Shown: positions 16,618 to 26,431 of the stretch, piece by piece
Position numbering within the stretch: the first letter of the stretch is position 1
How the letters are laid out: each line of letters opens with the position of its first letter
NCBI RefSeq assembly: GCF_004345365.1
Contig: NZ_SLVF01000012.1
Location: 1-64,000 of the forward strand
From: Kribbella sp. VKM Ac-2568
GTDB taxonomy: Bacteria; Actinomycetota; Actinomycetes; Propionibacteriales; Kribbellaceae
Direction of reading: 5' to 3'
DNA: 64,000 bases
Translations under genes and position numbers: made by a program
The notes under the pieces: generated by a model
Seen by the model: the letters and a program-made list of their open reading frames with translations, nothing else
What the model was told of the DNA's origin: nothing
Database searches by the model: none

Positions 16618-17040
16618 ATGAAGGCTCGACAGGTCGTGGCCGGTGTCCATGTGTTACTGGCGGCGGTGCACGTCTACTGGGCGACCGGAGTGACGTGGCC
16701 CGCGATCGATCAGAGATCGCTGTCGCAAGCTGTGCTCGGCCAAGAGGTCTCCTTCGCACCACAGGTCGTGCTACCTCTTGCAGCTCTGCACGTGGTACTC
16801 GCCGTGGCTGTGCTGAAGGTCGACCGCCTTCGACTGGCTCAGCTGGTTGTGGCAGGTCTCGCAGCCGGCCTGGCCCTTAGAGCCGCGGCCGGTCTGGTGT
16901 GGGACTTCGGCCTCGGCACTGACTCCGGTACTGCGTTCTACTGGCTGAACCTCTTCTTCTACACCCCTGCCTGCATCACCTTGCTGGCTGCGGATCTGCG
17001 GCTGCTCCGGACCAGGCAACTGAGAGAGTTGCCCGCGTGA
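16618..17040 (+). CDS. DUF3995-like four-helix membrane protein
   Basis: This 140-aa protein has four predicted membrane helices. Its pattern (AAVHVYWATG near the N-terminus, a helix with YWLNLFFYTPACI near the end) fits the DUF3995 family of unknown function. The ATG start has GAGGAGGAG upstream. It overlaps the following sigma-factor gene by GTGA, so it may be that factor's membrane partner, a placement seen for small ECF-associated membrane proteins. Confidence 0.78.
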   Translation: MKARQVVAGVHVLLAAVHVYWATGVTWPAIDQRSLSQAVLGQEVSFAPQVVLPLAALHVVLAVAVLKVDRLRLAQLVVAGLAAGLALRAAAGLVWDFGLGTDSGTAFYWLNLFFYTPACITLLAADLRLLRTRQLRELPA

Positions 17041-17534
17041 TCGAAGAACCAGAGCAGTTGGTCCGCAGGGCGCAGGGTGGTGACACCCTCGCGATGAACG
17101 ACCTGCTCGACCAACTCACGCCGTACGTCGGCCGGATCTGCGGGCCGATTGCCTTGAGCAACGGACCGGACGCCACCCAGGAGGCGCTGGTCGCGGTGTT
17201 CAGGTCGCTACGGACTCTCAAGGAGCCGGGTGCGTTGTTCGGCTGGGTTCGCGCCATCGCCGTCCGCGAAGCGATCCGGGTGGCACGGCAGGACCAGCGG
17301 CAGGTCCCCGCGGATCTCGACGAGTTGCCGGCGCCGAACGACCCGCAGTTGCTGGTCGACGTACGGGACACGCTGGCAAGGCTGACTCCGGAGCACCGCG
17401 CGCTCCTGGTCCTGCGCGATATCGAGGGCCTCGACGAGCAGGCGGCCGCCGTACTGCTCGAGCTACCAGCCGGCACAGCCAAGTCCCGGCTCCACCGAGC
17501 CCGCGCGAGCTTCCGAAAGGCATGGGGATCATGA
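17037..17534 (+). CDS. ECF-type sigma factor, second copy type
   Basis: This 165-aa protein has sigma region 2 (about 8-78: DATQEALVAVFRSLRTLKEP, WVRAIAVREAIR) and region 4 (about 105-160: LARLTPEHRALLVLRDIEGLD, AGTAKSRLHRARASFR). The GTG start overlaps the stop of the DUF3995-like gene (GTGA) and its own stop overlaps the next gene (ATGA), so the three form one translational unit. No zinc-binding anti-sigma gene is present. Confidence 0.88.
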   Translation: MIEEPEQLVRRAQGGDTLAMNDLLDQLTPYVGRICGPIALSNGPDATQEALVAVFRSLRTLKEPGALFGWVRAIAVREAIRVARQDQRQVPADLDELPAPNDPQLLVDVRDTLARLTPEHRALLVLRDIEGLDEQAAAVLLELPAGTAKSRLHRARASFRKAWGS

Positions 17535-17989
17535 CGAACTGGCCGCAAGCAGAACTGGACGACGTTCGCCGGCTGCACGCTCTGGCAGCCGGCATCCCCG
17601 GAGCCGAGGTCACCGAGCGGGTCTTCAACGAGCCGCTTCCGGCTGTCTGGGACCTCATGTGGAGCGACGGCCGGCGCTTCATCGAGTTCCAGCCCGACAT
17701 GCGCTCGGTGGAGAGCGTGCAGCGCGAGGGCGACCGGATCACGATGCTCGTCCGCAGCACCTTCGGCATGAGGGCTCGCCTGCAGGGAGTAGTCCGCCCC
17801 GGCTGGTGCTGGTTGCAAAGCCGCTTCCTCCTGATCGGCATGGCCGCCACCGAGGACCCCACCGGCGGCACCCGAGTAGCCCTCACCGGCGGCGTCCGCG
17901 TCCCCGGCCGAGCAGCGCTGATCCCGCTCGGCGTTCGCCGGGAGAGCAGGAAGTCGCTCGATCGGCTGGCGAGCAAGCTGGAGACCTAG
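17531..17989 (+). CDS. SRPBCC/polyketide-cyclase-like small protein
   Basis: This 152-aa protein starts at the ATG that overlaps the sigma stop. The alternation of strands and the long C-terminal helix resemble SRPBCC (START-like) ligand-binding domains: an amphipathic start, VFNEPLPAVWDLMW, then IEFQPDMRSVESVQREGDRITMLVRS. Members bind hydrophobic ligands or act as cyclases. As the third gene of a sigma operon it might act as a ligand sensor for the factor, but this is speculative. Confidence 0.65.
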   Translation: MTNWPQAELDDVRRLHALAAGIPGAEVTERVFNEPLPAVWDLMWSDGRRFIEFQPDMRSVESVQREGDRITMLVRSTFGMRARLQGVVRPGWCWLQSRFLLIGMAATEDPTGGTRVALTGGVRVPGRAALIPLGVRRESRKSLDRLASKLET

Positions 17990-18024
17990 TGCCCTGCGTC
18001 ACCACCGGCTGGCCGGGCCGCTGG

Positions 18025-18816
18025 CTACTGGGGTTGGAGTATGGCCGGGGGCAGCGCCGTGAGGACGGCTCGGGCCTGATGGTGGTAGCCGAGGTCGTTG
18101 GGGTGAAAGAGGTCGGGAGCGAACTGGCCGCGCCAGGGGCGGGAGAAATGGCGGGAGAGTTCGGCTACCGGGAAGCCTCGGCTCGCGGCGGCGCTGTGGA
18201 TGGTTCTGTTGATACTGGCGACGTACGGGCTGCAGAGGCTGCCGACGGTCCAGAGGCCGTCGGGCAGCGGGAGATCCAGCATCACGGAGGAGCGTGGCAG
18301 CCGGTCGATCAACTGGCGCAGGGTGGAGCGCAGGCGCTTCGGGGGAGTGGCGAAGATGTCGTTGCTGCCGATGCCGCAGGTGACCAGGTCCGGTTTCAGG
18401 CCGAGTTCCTCGAGGACCGGCAGCTGTTGGTCGATCACTTGCCAGGTCTGCGCACCGGATCGGGACAGGTTGAGGACGCGCCAGGGACGGCTGCTCTTGG
18501 CCGCCAACGCCGACATCACCTGACCGACGTAGCCGTTGAGTGGTGACGAGGCACCGACACCCTGGGCGGTCGAGTCGCCGAGAACGACCCAGAGCGGACC
18601 ATCGCCGGCGATGGCGGTTTTGTTGTTCGCCCGCCAGAAGTCGGCGAAGGTCTGCGCCTGCACGTCGACGAAAGCGACGCCGTTGAACCACCGCTTGAGT
18701 GCACGTCGGGCCGTCGCGGTCTCGGCGTCGCCCCACCGGACGACGAGATGGTGAAGAACGCCGATCGGCGTCTGATGCTCGCGATTGACGCGCTCGCGTT
18801 GGCGCAGCAACAACAT
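18025..18816 (-). CDS. SGNH/GDSL-type hydrolase
   Basis: The start is ATG 18816, preceded by AGAGGGGG; the longer frame upstream is not protein-like. In this 263-aa protein, SGNH block I is GDSTAQGVG (Ser82), block III is GIGSNDI and block V is DLFHPNDLGY, giving the Ser-Asn-Asp-His set of lipolytic or carbohydrate esterases. No signal peptide is seen, so it probably acts in the cytosol. The substrate cannot be inferred. Confidence 0.85.
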   Translation of the reverse strand: MLLLRQRERVNREHQTPIGVLHHLVVRWGDAETATARRALKRWFNGVAFVDVQAQTFADFWRANNKTAIAGDGPLWVVLGDSTAQGVGASSPLNGYVGQVMSALAAKSSRPWRVLNLSRSGAQTWQVIDQQLPVLEELGLKPDLVTCGIGSNDIFATPPKRLRSTLRQLIDRLPRSSVMLDLPLPDGLWTVGSLCSPYVASINRTIHSAAASRGFPVAELSRHFSRPWRGQFAPDLFHPNDLGYHHQARAVLTALPPAILQPQ

Positions 18817-18956
18817 CCAGAGCCCCCTCTGATGTCTGAGCGAACAGCAGCCGTGCACGGGTGTCGCGGGCGAGGCGCTGCGGTGAACGAATGGAGAACA
18901 GCGACGGTACGACACGAAGGTGAACAACCCACCGTTCCGCTGGAGGGCACAAAAGA

Positions 18957-18987
18957 GAGAGGCCGCCGACGGTCGGCGGGGCCTCTC
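18957..18987 (-). terminator. Terminator of the PPOX-class gene
   Basis: Hairpin with arms GAGAGGCC and GGCCTCTC plus an inner GCCG/CGGC (2-nt bulge), followed on the minus strand by TCTCTCTTTTG. It sits 8 bp after the stop of the gene at 18995. Confidence 0.75.
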
Positions 18988-18994
18988 CCTGGGA

Positions 18995-19396
18995 CTACTC
19001 AGGTGCCCCCTGCTGCATCGTCGTCTTCTCGACAACGATGCTGGTCGCGTACCGCGGCGTGCCCGGCGGCTCCACGTCCGCCCACGCACCGGCGTACTTC
19101 TCCGCGATCGCCCGTTCCAGCGCACAGTCCGGATCCACCACGAGCTCGCTGACCATCCCCCGCAGCTCGATGTAATGCGTCGGCCGGGCCGGATCCACGA
19201 CGACGAGAGCGATCCGCGGATCCCGCCGCAGATTCCGCAACTTCTGCCGCCCCTCAACCAGACTGATCCGAACCACCTCCCCGTCCCACAAGAACCACAA
19301 CGGCGTCACCTGCGGCTCGCCGCGCTTCCCGATCGTCGACACGAACGCCACCGCCGTCGACCCAAGCAACCCATGAAACGCCGCCGGAATCTCCAT
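18995..19396 (-). CDS. PPOX-class flavin/F420-dependent oxidoreductase
   Basis: The start is ATG 19396 with GGGGAGG upstream. This 133-aa protein has the split-barrel FMN/F420-binding fold of the pyridoxamine-5-phosphate-oxidase-like family: GSTAVAFVSTIGKRGEPQVTPLWF, then RQKLRNLRRDPRIALVVVDP. Many actinobacterial members use F420 and reduce quinones, biliverdin or aflatoxins. The cofactor cannot be settled from sequence alone. It stands alone with its own terminator. Confidence 0.8.
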   Translation of the reverse strand: MEIPAAFHGLLGSTAVAFVSTIGKRGEPQVTPLWFLWDGEVVRISLVEGRQKLRNLRRDPRIALVVVDPARPTHYIELRGMVSELVVDPDCALERAIAEKYAGAWADVEPPGTPRYATSIVVEKTTMQQGAPE

Positions 19397-19600
19397 GCCC
19401 TCCCCATCGCCCACCAGCCACCCACGACCAGCCCACAGCCGAGACTACGCACACCACCGGTCCAGCAAGTCCGAGCGCCCCGGCCACAAACCGCCGCCGT
19501 GAATGCAGCGGCCACCGGACGCGCCAATTCAGCCGCCGCCGCACGCGCCAGTGCAGCCACAGTTGTCGACATGACCCTCACGCATGGGGCGCAGTACGAA

Positions 19601-21712
<2,112 letters not shown>

Positions 21713-21951
21713 ATTGTGCCCATGACAGGTCAAACCCGCCTCGGGGGAGGCAGGAGATGTCCACAACGGAGTTGCTAGTGTTCAGAATCGGTAGTTGCGA
21801 ACACCCACGCGCAATGATACAAACGCAGGAACGTTACTAAATTACCTGATCCACCCGTTTCAGGTGATCTCTTGCCGGTGAAACTACCTCCGGTGTCCTT
21901 TCAGAGACACGCAGCCCCGTCGAGACTCTCGAGCCGTGAGCCGAGGAGACA

Positions 21952-22206
21952 ATGATGCGCAACCGGCAAGGTCGCTCGCAGGCGGGCGGACAGCACCCGG
22001 CTGGGCACCAACCGGCTGGCTCACGCCGTGCTGATCCTCGGCAGCCGCTCGCGGTCGGGCTGGCCACGCTGGCCGGCTACCAGGGCCAGATCTCGGCCGG
22101 TGTGATGATGGCGGCGGCACTGATGGCGATGGCGCCGATCCTGATCCTCTTCGTCATCCTGCAGCGCCGGGTCGTGGAAGGCATTGCCTTCTCCGGACTC
22201 AAATAA
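21952..22206 (+). pseudogene. Truncated sugar ABC transporter permease (MalG/LacG type), C-terminal remnant
   Basis: The last 57 residues (from about 22029: DPRQPLAVGLATL ... a membrane helix ... LQRRVVEGIAFSGLK) match the extreme C-terminus of carbohydrate ABC permeases, which are normally 270-300 aa. The first 27 residues are Gly/Gln/Arg-rich and unrelated. A good ribosome binding site (GAGGAG, 21943-21948) remains, so a deletion seems to have fused a 5' leader to the 3' end. The transporter partners are missing. A function is unlikely. It precedes two Gfo/Idh genes that may once have belonged to the same sugar-catabolic operon. Confidence 0.72.
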
Positions 22207-22228
22207 GGTCCGTTCCGGACTCAAGTAA
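22192..22228 (+). repeat. Short duplication of a stop-codon region
   Basis: TCCGGACTCAA(A/G)TAA occurs at 22192-22206 (the end of the permease remnant, SGLK-stop) and again at 22214-22228, 22 bp later. Probably a local slippage or duplication scar. Confidence 0.6.
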
Positions 22229-22258
22229 CTCTCGAACAGATCCCCTGAAAGGGAGCTC

Positions 22259-23284
22259 ATGTCGGAACCCCCACTGTCCGAGCTGACCGTCGGACTGATC
22301 GGCGCGGGCAACATCGCGCACGTGCACGTCGCGGCCTGGAAGGCGCTCGGCGCCCGGGTGCTGGTGCACTCGGCGGCCGGCGCGCCCGAACTCGCCGAGC
22401 AGTACGGGCTGGAGGTCGCTGCCACTCTGGACGGCCTGCTCGAGGAGGTCGAGTTCGTCGACATCGTCACCCCGTCGGCGACCCACAAGGAGATCGCCCT
22501 CGCGGCGATCAAGGCCGGCCGCGACGTGATCTGCGAGAAGCCGCTGACCCTCACGGCGGTGGACTCGCAGGAGTTGTCTGCTGCGGCGGAGGCCACCGGC
22601 GTCCGGATCTACCCGGCGCACGTCGTCCGCTACTTCCCCGCGTACGCCGCGGCGTACAACGCGGTGCGGGCCGGACGGATCGGCGAGGTGGCCGTGGCCC
22701 GGTTCTACCGGCAGGCGAGCTCACCCGCCGGCGCCGGCTGGTACCGCGATGTCGCGCGCTCGGGCGGCGTCATCATGGACCTGATGGTGCACGACCTCGA
22801 CCAGGCCCGCTGGCTCTGCGGCGAGGTCGCAACTCTGTACGCCGTACAGAGTCCGCCGACCGTGGACGGGATCAGTCCGGTCAACGTGGCGGCGCATGTC
22901 ACCCTCACCCACGTCACCGGGGCGATCAGCCATCTCCGGGCGACCTGGGGAGCGACCGGGACCGAGTTCAAGTCCGGCTTCTCGATCGCCGGGTCCACCG
23001 GCACGTTGCAGTACTCGTCGGACACCGACACCGGATTCCAGGAGGAGTTGCAAGGCCTGGCTCCCCAGGGCGATCTGCTGATCCCGGCGTCGACGCTGTA
23101 CGAGAGCCCGTACCTGACCCAACTCCGGGATCTCGCCGCCGCGCTGCGCGGTGGTCCCGAACCGCGGGTCGTCGCGGCCGACGGAGCGGCCGCGGTCTAT
23201 CTGGCCGAGGCCGCGCGTGAGTCGATGGCGACCGGGCGCACGATCGACATGAGCACGTTCGACCCGTCAGGAGTTGTCGCATGA
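22259..23284 (+). CDS. Gfo/Idh/MocA-family NAD(P)-dependent oxidoreductase
   Basis: This 341-aa protein has an N-terminal Rossmann fold (GLIGAGNIAHVHVAAW), the family motif CEKPLT near residue 90 and the C-terminal alpha/beta dimerisation domain. Members oxidise or reduce sugars, inositols or pseudo-sugars. The ATG start has AAGGGAG upstream. It overlaps the next, paralogous gene by ATGA. No substrate-specifying neighbour remains intact except a LigK-like aldolase. Confidence 0.9.
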   Translation: MSEPPLSELTVGLIGAGNIAHVHVAAWKALGARVLVHSAAGAPELAEQYGLEVAATLDGLLEEVEFVDIVTPSATHKEIALAAIKAGRDVICEKPLTLTAVDSQELSAAAEATGVRIYPAHVVRYFPAYAAAYNAVRAGRIGEVAVARFYRQASSPAGAGWYRDVARSGGVIMDLMVHDLDQARWLCGEVATLYAVQSPPTVDGISPVNVAAHVTLTHVTGAISHLRATWGATGTEFKSGFSIAGSTGTLQYSSDTDTGFQEELQGLAPQGDLLIPASTLYESPYLTQLRDLAAALRGGPEPRVVAADGAAAVYLAEAARESMATGRTIDMSTFDPSGVVA

Positions 23285-24324
23285 GCTTGAAGGTTGCGCT
23301 CGCCTCGTTCGCGCACACCCACGCGGCGTCGTACGCGAGTCTGCTCGGCGCGATGCCCGACGTCGAGGTGCTCTCGTCCGACCCCGACGGTGCCGCGGCG
23401 CCGGACGCGGGACCCCGCGGCGCGGAGTTCGCGTCCGCGATGGGAGTGCCGTACGTCGACTCGTACGACGAGCTGTTCGCCTGGGGCCCGGACGCCGTCG
23501 TGGTGACGAGCGAGAACGCCCTCCACCGTGGGCTGGTGGAACGCGCCGCGGCGGTCAGGGCGCACGTGCTCTGCGAGAAGCCGCTTGCCACCGAGGTCGC
23601 GGACGGAGAAGCCATGCTCGCTGCCTGCGAGGCGGCCGGGGTGATCCTGATGACGGCGTACCCGGTCCGCTTCGCTCCGTCGTACGGGCGGTTGAAGGCG
23701 TTCGTCGAGGCCGGGCGGCTCGGCGACGTGTTCGCGGTGCTCGGGACGAACAACGGGAAGATCCCGTACGACCAGCGGCAGTGGTTCACCGACGCCAAGC
23801 TCGCCGGCGGGGGAGCGATGGTGGATCACACGGTGCACTGCGCGGACCTGATCGACGGGCTCACCGGCGGGGTCGAGGCTTCGCGGGTCCATGCCGTCGC
23901 CAACCACGTGCTGCACCAGGACAAGAACGTCTCGGTGGAGACCGGCGGTCTCGTCACGATCACCTACCAGAGCGGGCTGTTGGCAACGATCGACTGCTCC
24001 TGGAGCGTCCCGGACAACGGGCCGACCTGGGGTGGGGTGACGCTGCAGGTGACCGGGACCAACGGCTCGGTGGAGATCGCGCCGTTCCAGCCGCACGTCG
24101 GCGGCACAGACGCGTCCGGCGAGGTGTTCCTCCCGGTCGGCGGCAACCTCGACGCGATGATGCTGGCCGAGTTCCTCACCGCGGTGCGCGCCTCCGGTCC
24201 GGCCACGCCGGGTCAACCGCCGGCCTCGGTCCCGCAGCCGGACGGCGCGGTCGGCCTCCGCACCCTGAGGATCGTCGACGCCGCGCGTCGCTCGGTCGCC
24301 TCGGGCCAGCCGGTCGACCTCTGA
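23281..24324 (+). CDS. Gfo/Idh/MocA-family oxidoreductase, second copy
   Basis: This 347-aa protein has the same fold: the N-terminal dinucleotide domain, CEKPLATEVADGEAML as the family signature, and the catalytic-region pattern GGGAMVDHTVHCADL with a His. The nucleotide-binding start (VALASFAHTHAAS) lacks the classical GxGxxG, so the cofactor may be bound differently. Its start overlaps the upstream stop (ATGA). The 13-bp sequence around its stop is repeated 16 bp downstream. Confidence 0.88.
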   Translation: MSLKVALASFAHTHAASYASLLGAMPDVEVLSSDPDGAAAPDAGPRGAEFASAMGVPYVDSYDELFAWGPDAVVVTSENALHRGLVERAAAVRAHVLCEKPLATEVADGEAMLAACEAAGVILMTAYPVRFAPSYGRLKAFVEAGRLGDVFAVLGTNNGKIPYDQRQWFTDAKLAGGGAMVDHTVHCADLIDGLTGGVEASRVHAVANHVLHQDKNVSVETGGLVTITYQSGLLATIDCSWSVPDNGPTWGGVTLQVTGTNGSVEIAPFQPHVGGTDASGEVFLPVGGNLDAMMLAEFLTAVRASGPATPGQPPASVPQPDGAVGLRTLRIVDAARRSVASGQPVDL

Positions 24325-24338
24325 CCCGGTCGACCTCT
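24310..24338 (+). repeat. 13-bp direct repeat at the oxidoreductase/hydratase junction
   Basis: CCGGTCGACCTCT at 24310-24322 (gene end) and 24326-24338. It lies exactly where the 5' part of the following LigJ-like gene is missing and may mark the deletion junction. Confidence 0.6.
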
Positions 24339-24361
24339 CCCGCCGCCCCTCGGCCCGGCGC

Positions 24362-24865
24362 ATGATCCATGCGAGCTCGACCCGCAACCCGGCGCTGCAC
24401 CTGAACGGCTCGCACTACATCGCGCAGCACTACGCCGCCGTGGTCGAGTTGTGCTCGTCGAACGTCTTCGAGGACTTGCCGACGTTGCGGCTGATCGTGC
24501 CGCACGGCGGCGGTGGCATCCCGTTCCACTTCAACCGGAACCGGGCGCTGCACGTCGCGGAATCCCTGCCCCCGTTCGAGGAAGTCGTCCGGAACCTGTA
24601 CTTCGACACCGCCGTGTACGACGCGGACTCGCTCGAGATGCTGATCCGCAAGATCGGTGTGGACAACGTGCTCTTCGGCTCCGAGATGTTCGGTACCGCG
24701 AAGACGCGCGACGCGGAGACCGGCCGGTTCTTCGACGACATCCTTGGTGATGTCGAAGCGCTGGGGCTGTCGACCGAGGACCGGGCCAAGCTCCTGACCG
24801 GCAACGCGCTGAAGGCCTTTCCCCGTGCTGCCAAGCACCTGTCGCTGGTAGGAGTGCAGTCATGA
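24362..24865 (+). pseudogene. 5'-truncated LigJ-like amidohydrolase (4-oxalomesaconate hydratase family)
   Basis: The 167 residues match only the C-terminal half of amidohydrolase-2 enzymes such as LigJ (about 340 aa): IHASSTRNPALH, the metal-ligand region IVPHGGGGIPFHF, then VDNVLFGSEMFGTAKTRD. The N-terminal metal-binding HxH half is absent; in-frame codons upstream run into the end of the previous gene without homology. It is still joined to the next gene by an ATGA overlap, showing the old operon order. Enzymatic activity is unlikely without the N-terminal ligands. Confidence 0.75.
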
Positions 24866-25536
24866 GCGCACGCGTGATCCGCCGGATCGAGCGTCCCGCG
24901 CCGGAGTTGGTCAAGGCGGCTGCGTCGTACGGCGTCGCCACGTTGCACGAGGCGGCACAGCGCCGCGGCCTGATGGTGGACATCCACCCGGTCGTACCGG
25001 GGTTGCACGCCTGCGGTCCGGCGGTGACTTCGCTCAACCACCCTGGCGACAACCTGATGCTGCACGCGGCCGTCGAGGTGTGCGAACCGGGTGACGTGCT
25101 CGTCGTCGCCACGATGAGCCGGTCGACCGACGGGATGTTCGGCGAACTGCTGGCCACGCAGTGCCGGGCGCAGGGGATCGCCGGCGTGATCCTGGACGCC
25201 GGCGCCCGGGACCGCCGGGACCTGATCGCGATGAAGTACCCGGTCTGGTCGCGCGCGATCAGCGCGGCCGGGACCGTGAAGGCTACGCCCGGCTGGGTGA
25301 ATGTGCCGGTCGTCTGCGGCGGCGCCACGGTCACCCTGGGTGACCTCGTCGTCGCCGATGACGACGGCGTCACGGTGATCCCGCGGGCCGAGGTCGCCGC
25401 CGTGGTCGAGGCGGCCAAGCTCCGCGAGGAGAAGGAGGCCCGGAACCGGGTCCGGCTGGAGGCCGGCGAGCTCAGCCTGGACGTGAACAACCTCCGTCCG
25501 CTGCTCGAGCGGCTGGGTGTGACGTACGAATCCTGA
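24862..25536 (+). CDS. LigK/RraA-like 4-carboxy-4-hydroxy-2-oxoadipate aldolase family protein
   Basis: This 224-aa protein has the RraA/HMG-aldolase fold. ASYGVATLHEAAQRRGLM, GVILDAGARDRRDL (the conserved Arg/Asp that bind the divalent metal and pyruvyl group) and GWVNVPVVCGGATVTLGDLVVADDDGV are class signatures. LigK-type enzymes cleave 4-carboxy-4-hydroxy-2-oxoadipate to pyruvate and oxaloacetate at the end of the protocatechuate 4,5-cleavage and gallate pathways and also decarboxylate oxaloacetate. It overlaps the LigJ remnant (ATGA), the step before it in that pathway, which supports the assignment. The other pathway genes are not here. Confidence 0.8.
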   Translation: MSARVIRRIERPAPELVKAAASYGVATLHEAAQRRGLMVDIHPVVPGLHACGPAVTSLNHPGDNLMLHAAVEVCEPGDVLVVATMSRSTDGMFGELLATQCRAQGIAGVILDAGARDRRDLIAMKYPVWSRAISAAGTVKATPGWVNVPVVCGGATVTLGDLVVADDDGVTVIPRAEVAAVVEAAKLREEKEARNRVRLEAGELSLDVNNLRPLLERLGVTYES

Positions 25537-25556
25537 TGTCCTCTTGACGTCATCGT

Positions 25557-25573
25557 GGTACCGGTCCGGTACC
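25557..25573 (+). promoter_or_regulatory. Perfect palindrome before the enoyl-CoA hydratase gene
   Basis: GGTACCGG-T-CCGGTACC, 70 bp upstream of the hydratase start and just after a TTGACG (25544-25549). Its position suits a repressor operator for the downstream gene pair. The regulator is not identified. Confidence 0.45.
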
Positions 25574-25642
25574 GTGCCGGGGATGTGACCGGCCGGTAGC
25601 CGTAGGCTCGGCCGGTACCCGATGACGTGTGAGGAGCTGGAG

Positions 25643-26422
25643 ATGGGCGAGTTCGTCAACCTGACGGTGGCCGACGGGGTCGGCACGATCCGGCTGGACC
25701 GGCCGAAGATGAACGCGCTGAACGTCCAGGTCCAGGACGAGATCCGCGCCGCGGCCGAGCAGGCCGGTGCCGACGACGCAGTACGGGCCGTCGTCGTCTA
25801 CGGCGGCGAGAAGGTGTTCGCGGCCGGTGCGGACATCAAGGAGATGGCCGACATGTCGTACGCCGACATGGTCCGCCGCTCCGGCCCGCTGCAGGCCTCC
25901 CTCTCCGCGGTCGCCGCGATCCCGAAGCCCACCGTCGCCGCGATCACCGGCTACGCCCTCGGCGGCGGGTGCGAGCTCGCCCTGTGTGCCGACTACCGGA
26001 TCGCCGCCGACGACGCCAAGCTCGGCCAGCCGGAGATCCTGCTCGGCATCATCCCCGGCGCCGGGGGCACCCAGCGGCTGAGCCGCCTGGTCGGCCCGTC
26101 GAAGGCGAAGGACCTGATCTACACCGGCCGCTTCGTCGACGCGGCCGAGTCGCTGCAGATCGGCCTGGTCGACAAGGTCGTTCCCGCCGCCGAGGTGTAC
26201 TCCGCGGCCGTCGCCTGGGCGTCCCAGTTCTCCCGCGGTGCCGCGCTCGCGCTGCGGGCCGCCAAGGAAGCGATCGACGCGGGTCTTGGCGTCGACCTGC
26301 ACACCGGGCTGGAGATCGAGCGGCAGCAGTTCGCGGGGCTGTTTGCCACCGAGGACCGGTCGATCGGGATGAAGTCCTTCGTCGAGAACGGCCCCGGTAA
26401 AGCAGCGTTCAAGGGCCTCTAG
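25643..26422 (+). CDS. Enoyl-CoA hydratase/isomerase (crotonase family)
   Basis: This 259-aa protein starts at ATG 25643 with GAGGAG upstream; ATG 25622 would add 7 residues. The crotonase oxyanion-hole segments are AGADIKEM and GYALGGGCELAL. The two catalytic glutamates of true hydratases are present (GGGCEL and QPEILLGIIPGAGG), so it should hydrate 2-enoyl-CoAs in beta-oxidation. It lies 9 bp before a methyltransferase gene. The etfBA genes 4 kb downstream serve the same oxidative route. Confidence 0.92.
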   Translation: MGEFVNLTVADGVGTIRLDRPKMNALNVQVQDEIRAAAEQAGADDAVRAVVVYGGEKVFAAGADIKEMADMSYADMVRRSGPLQASLSAVAAIPKPTVAAITGYALGGGCELALCADYRIAADDAKLGQPEILLGIIPGAGGTQRLSRLVGPSKAKDLIYTGRFVDAAESLQIGLVDKVVPAAEVYSAAVAWASQFSRGAALALRAAKEAIDAGLGVDLHTGLEIERQQFAGLFATEDRSIGMKSFVENGPGKAAFKGL

Positions 26423-26431
26423 GAGATACAG

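Noticed and set aside
25544-25575. TTGACG ... TACCGT as a sigma-70-type promoter
   Set aside because: The spacer is 20 bp, too long for a confident call; only the palindrome is reported.
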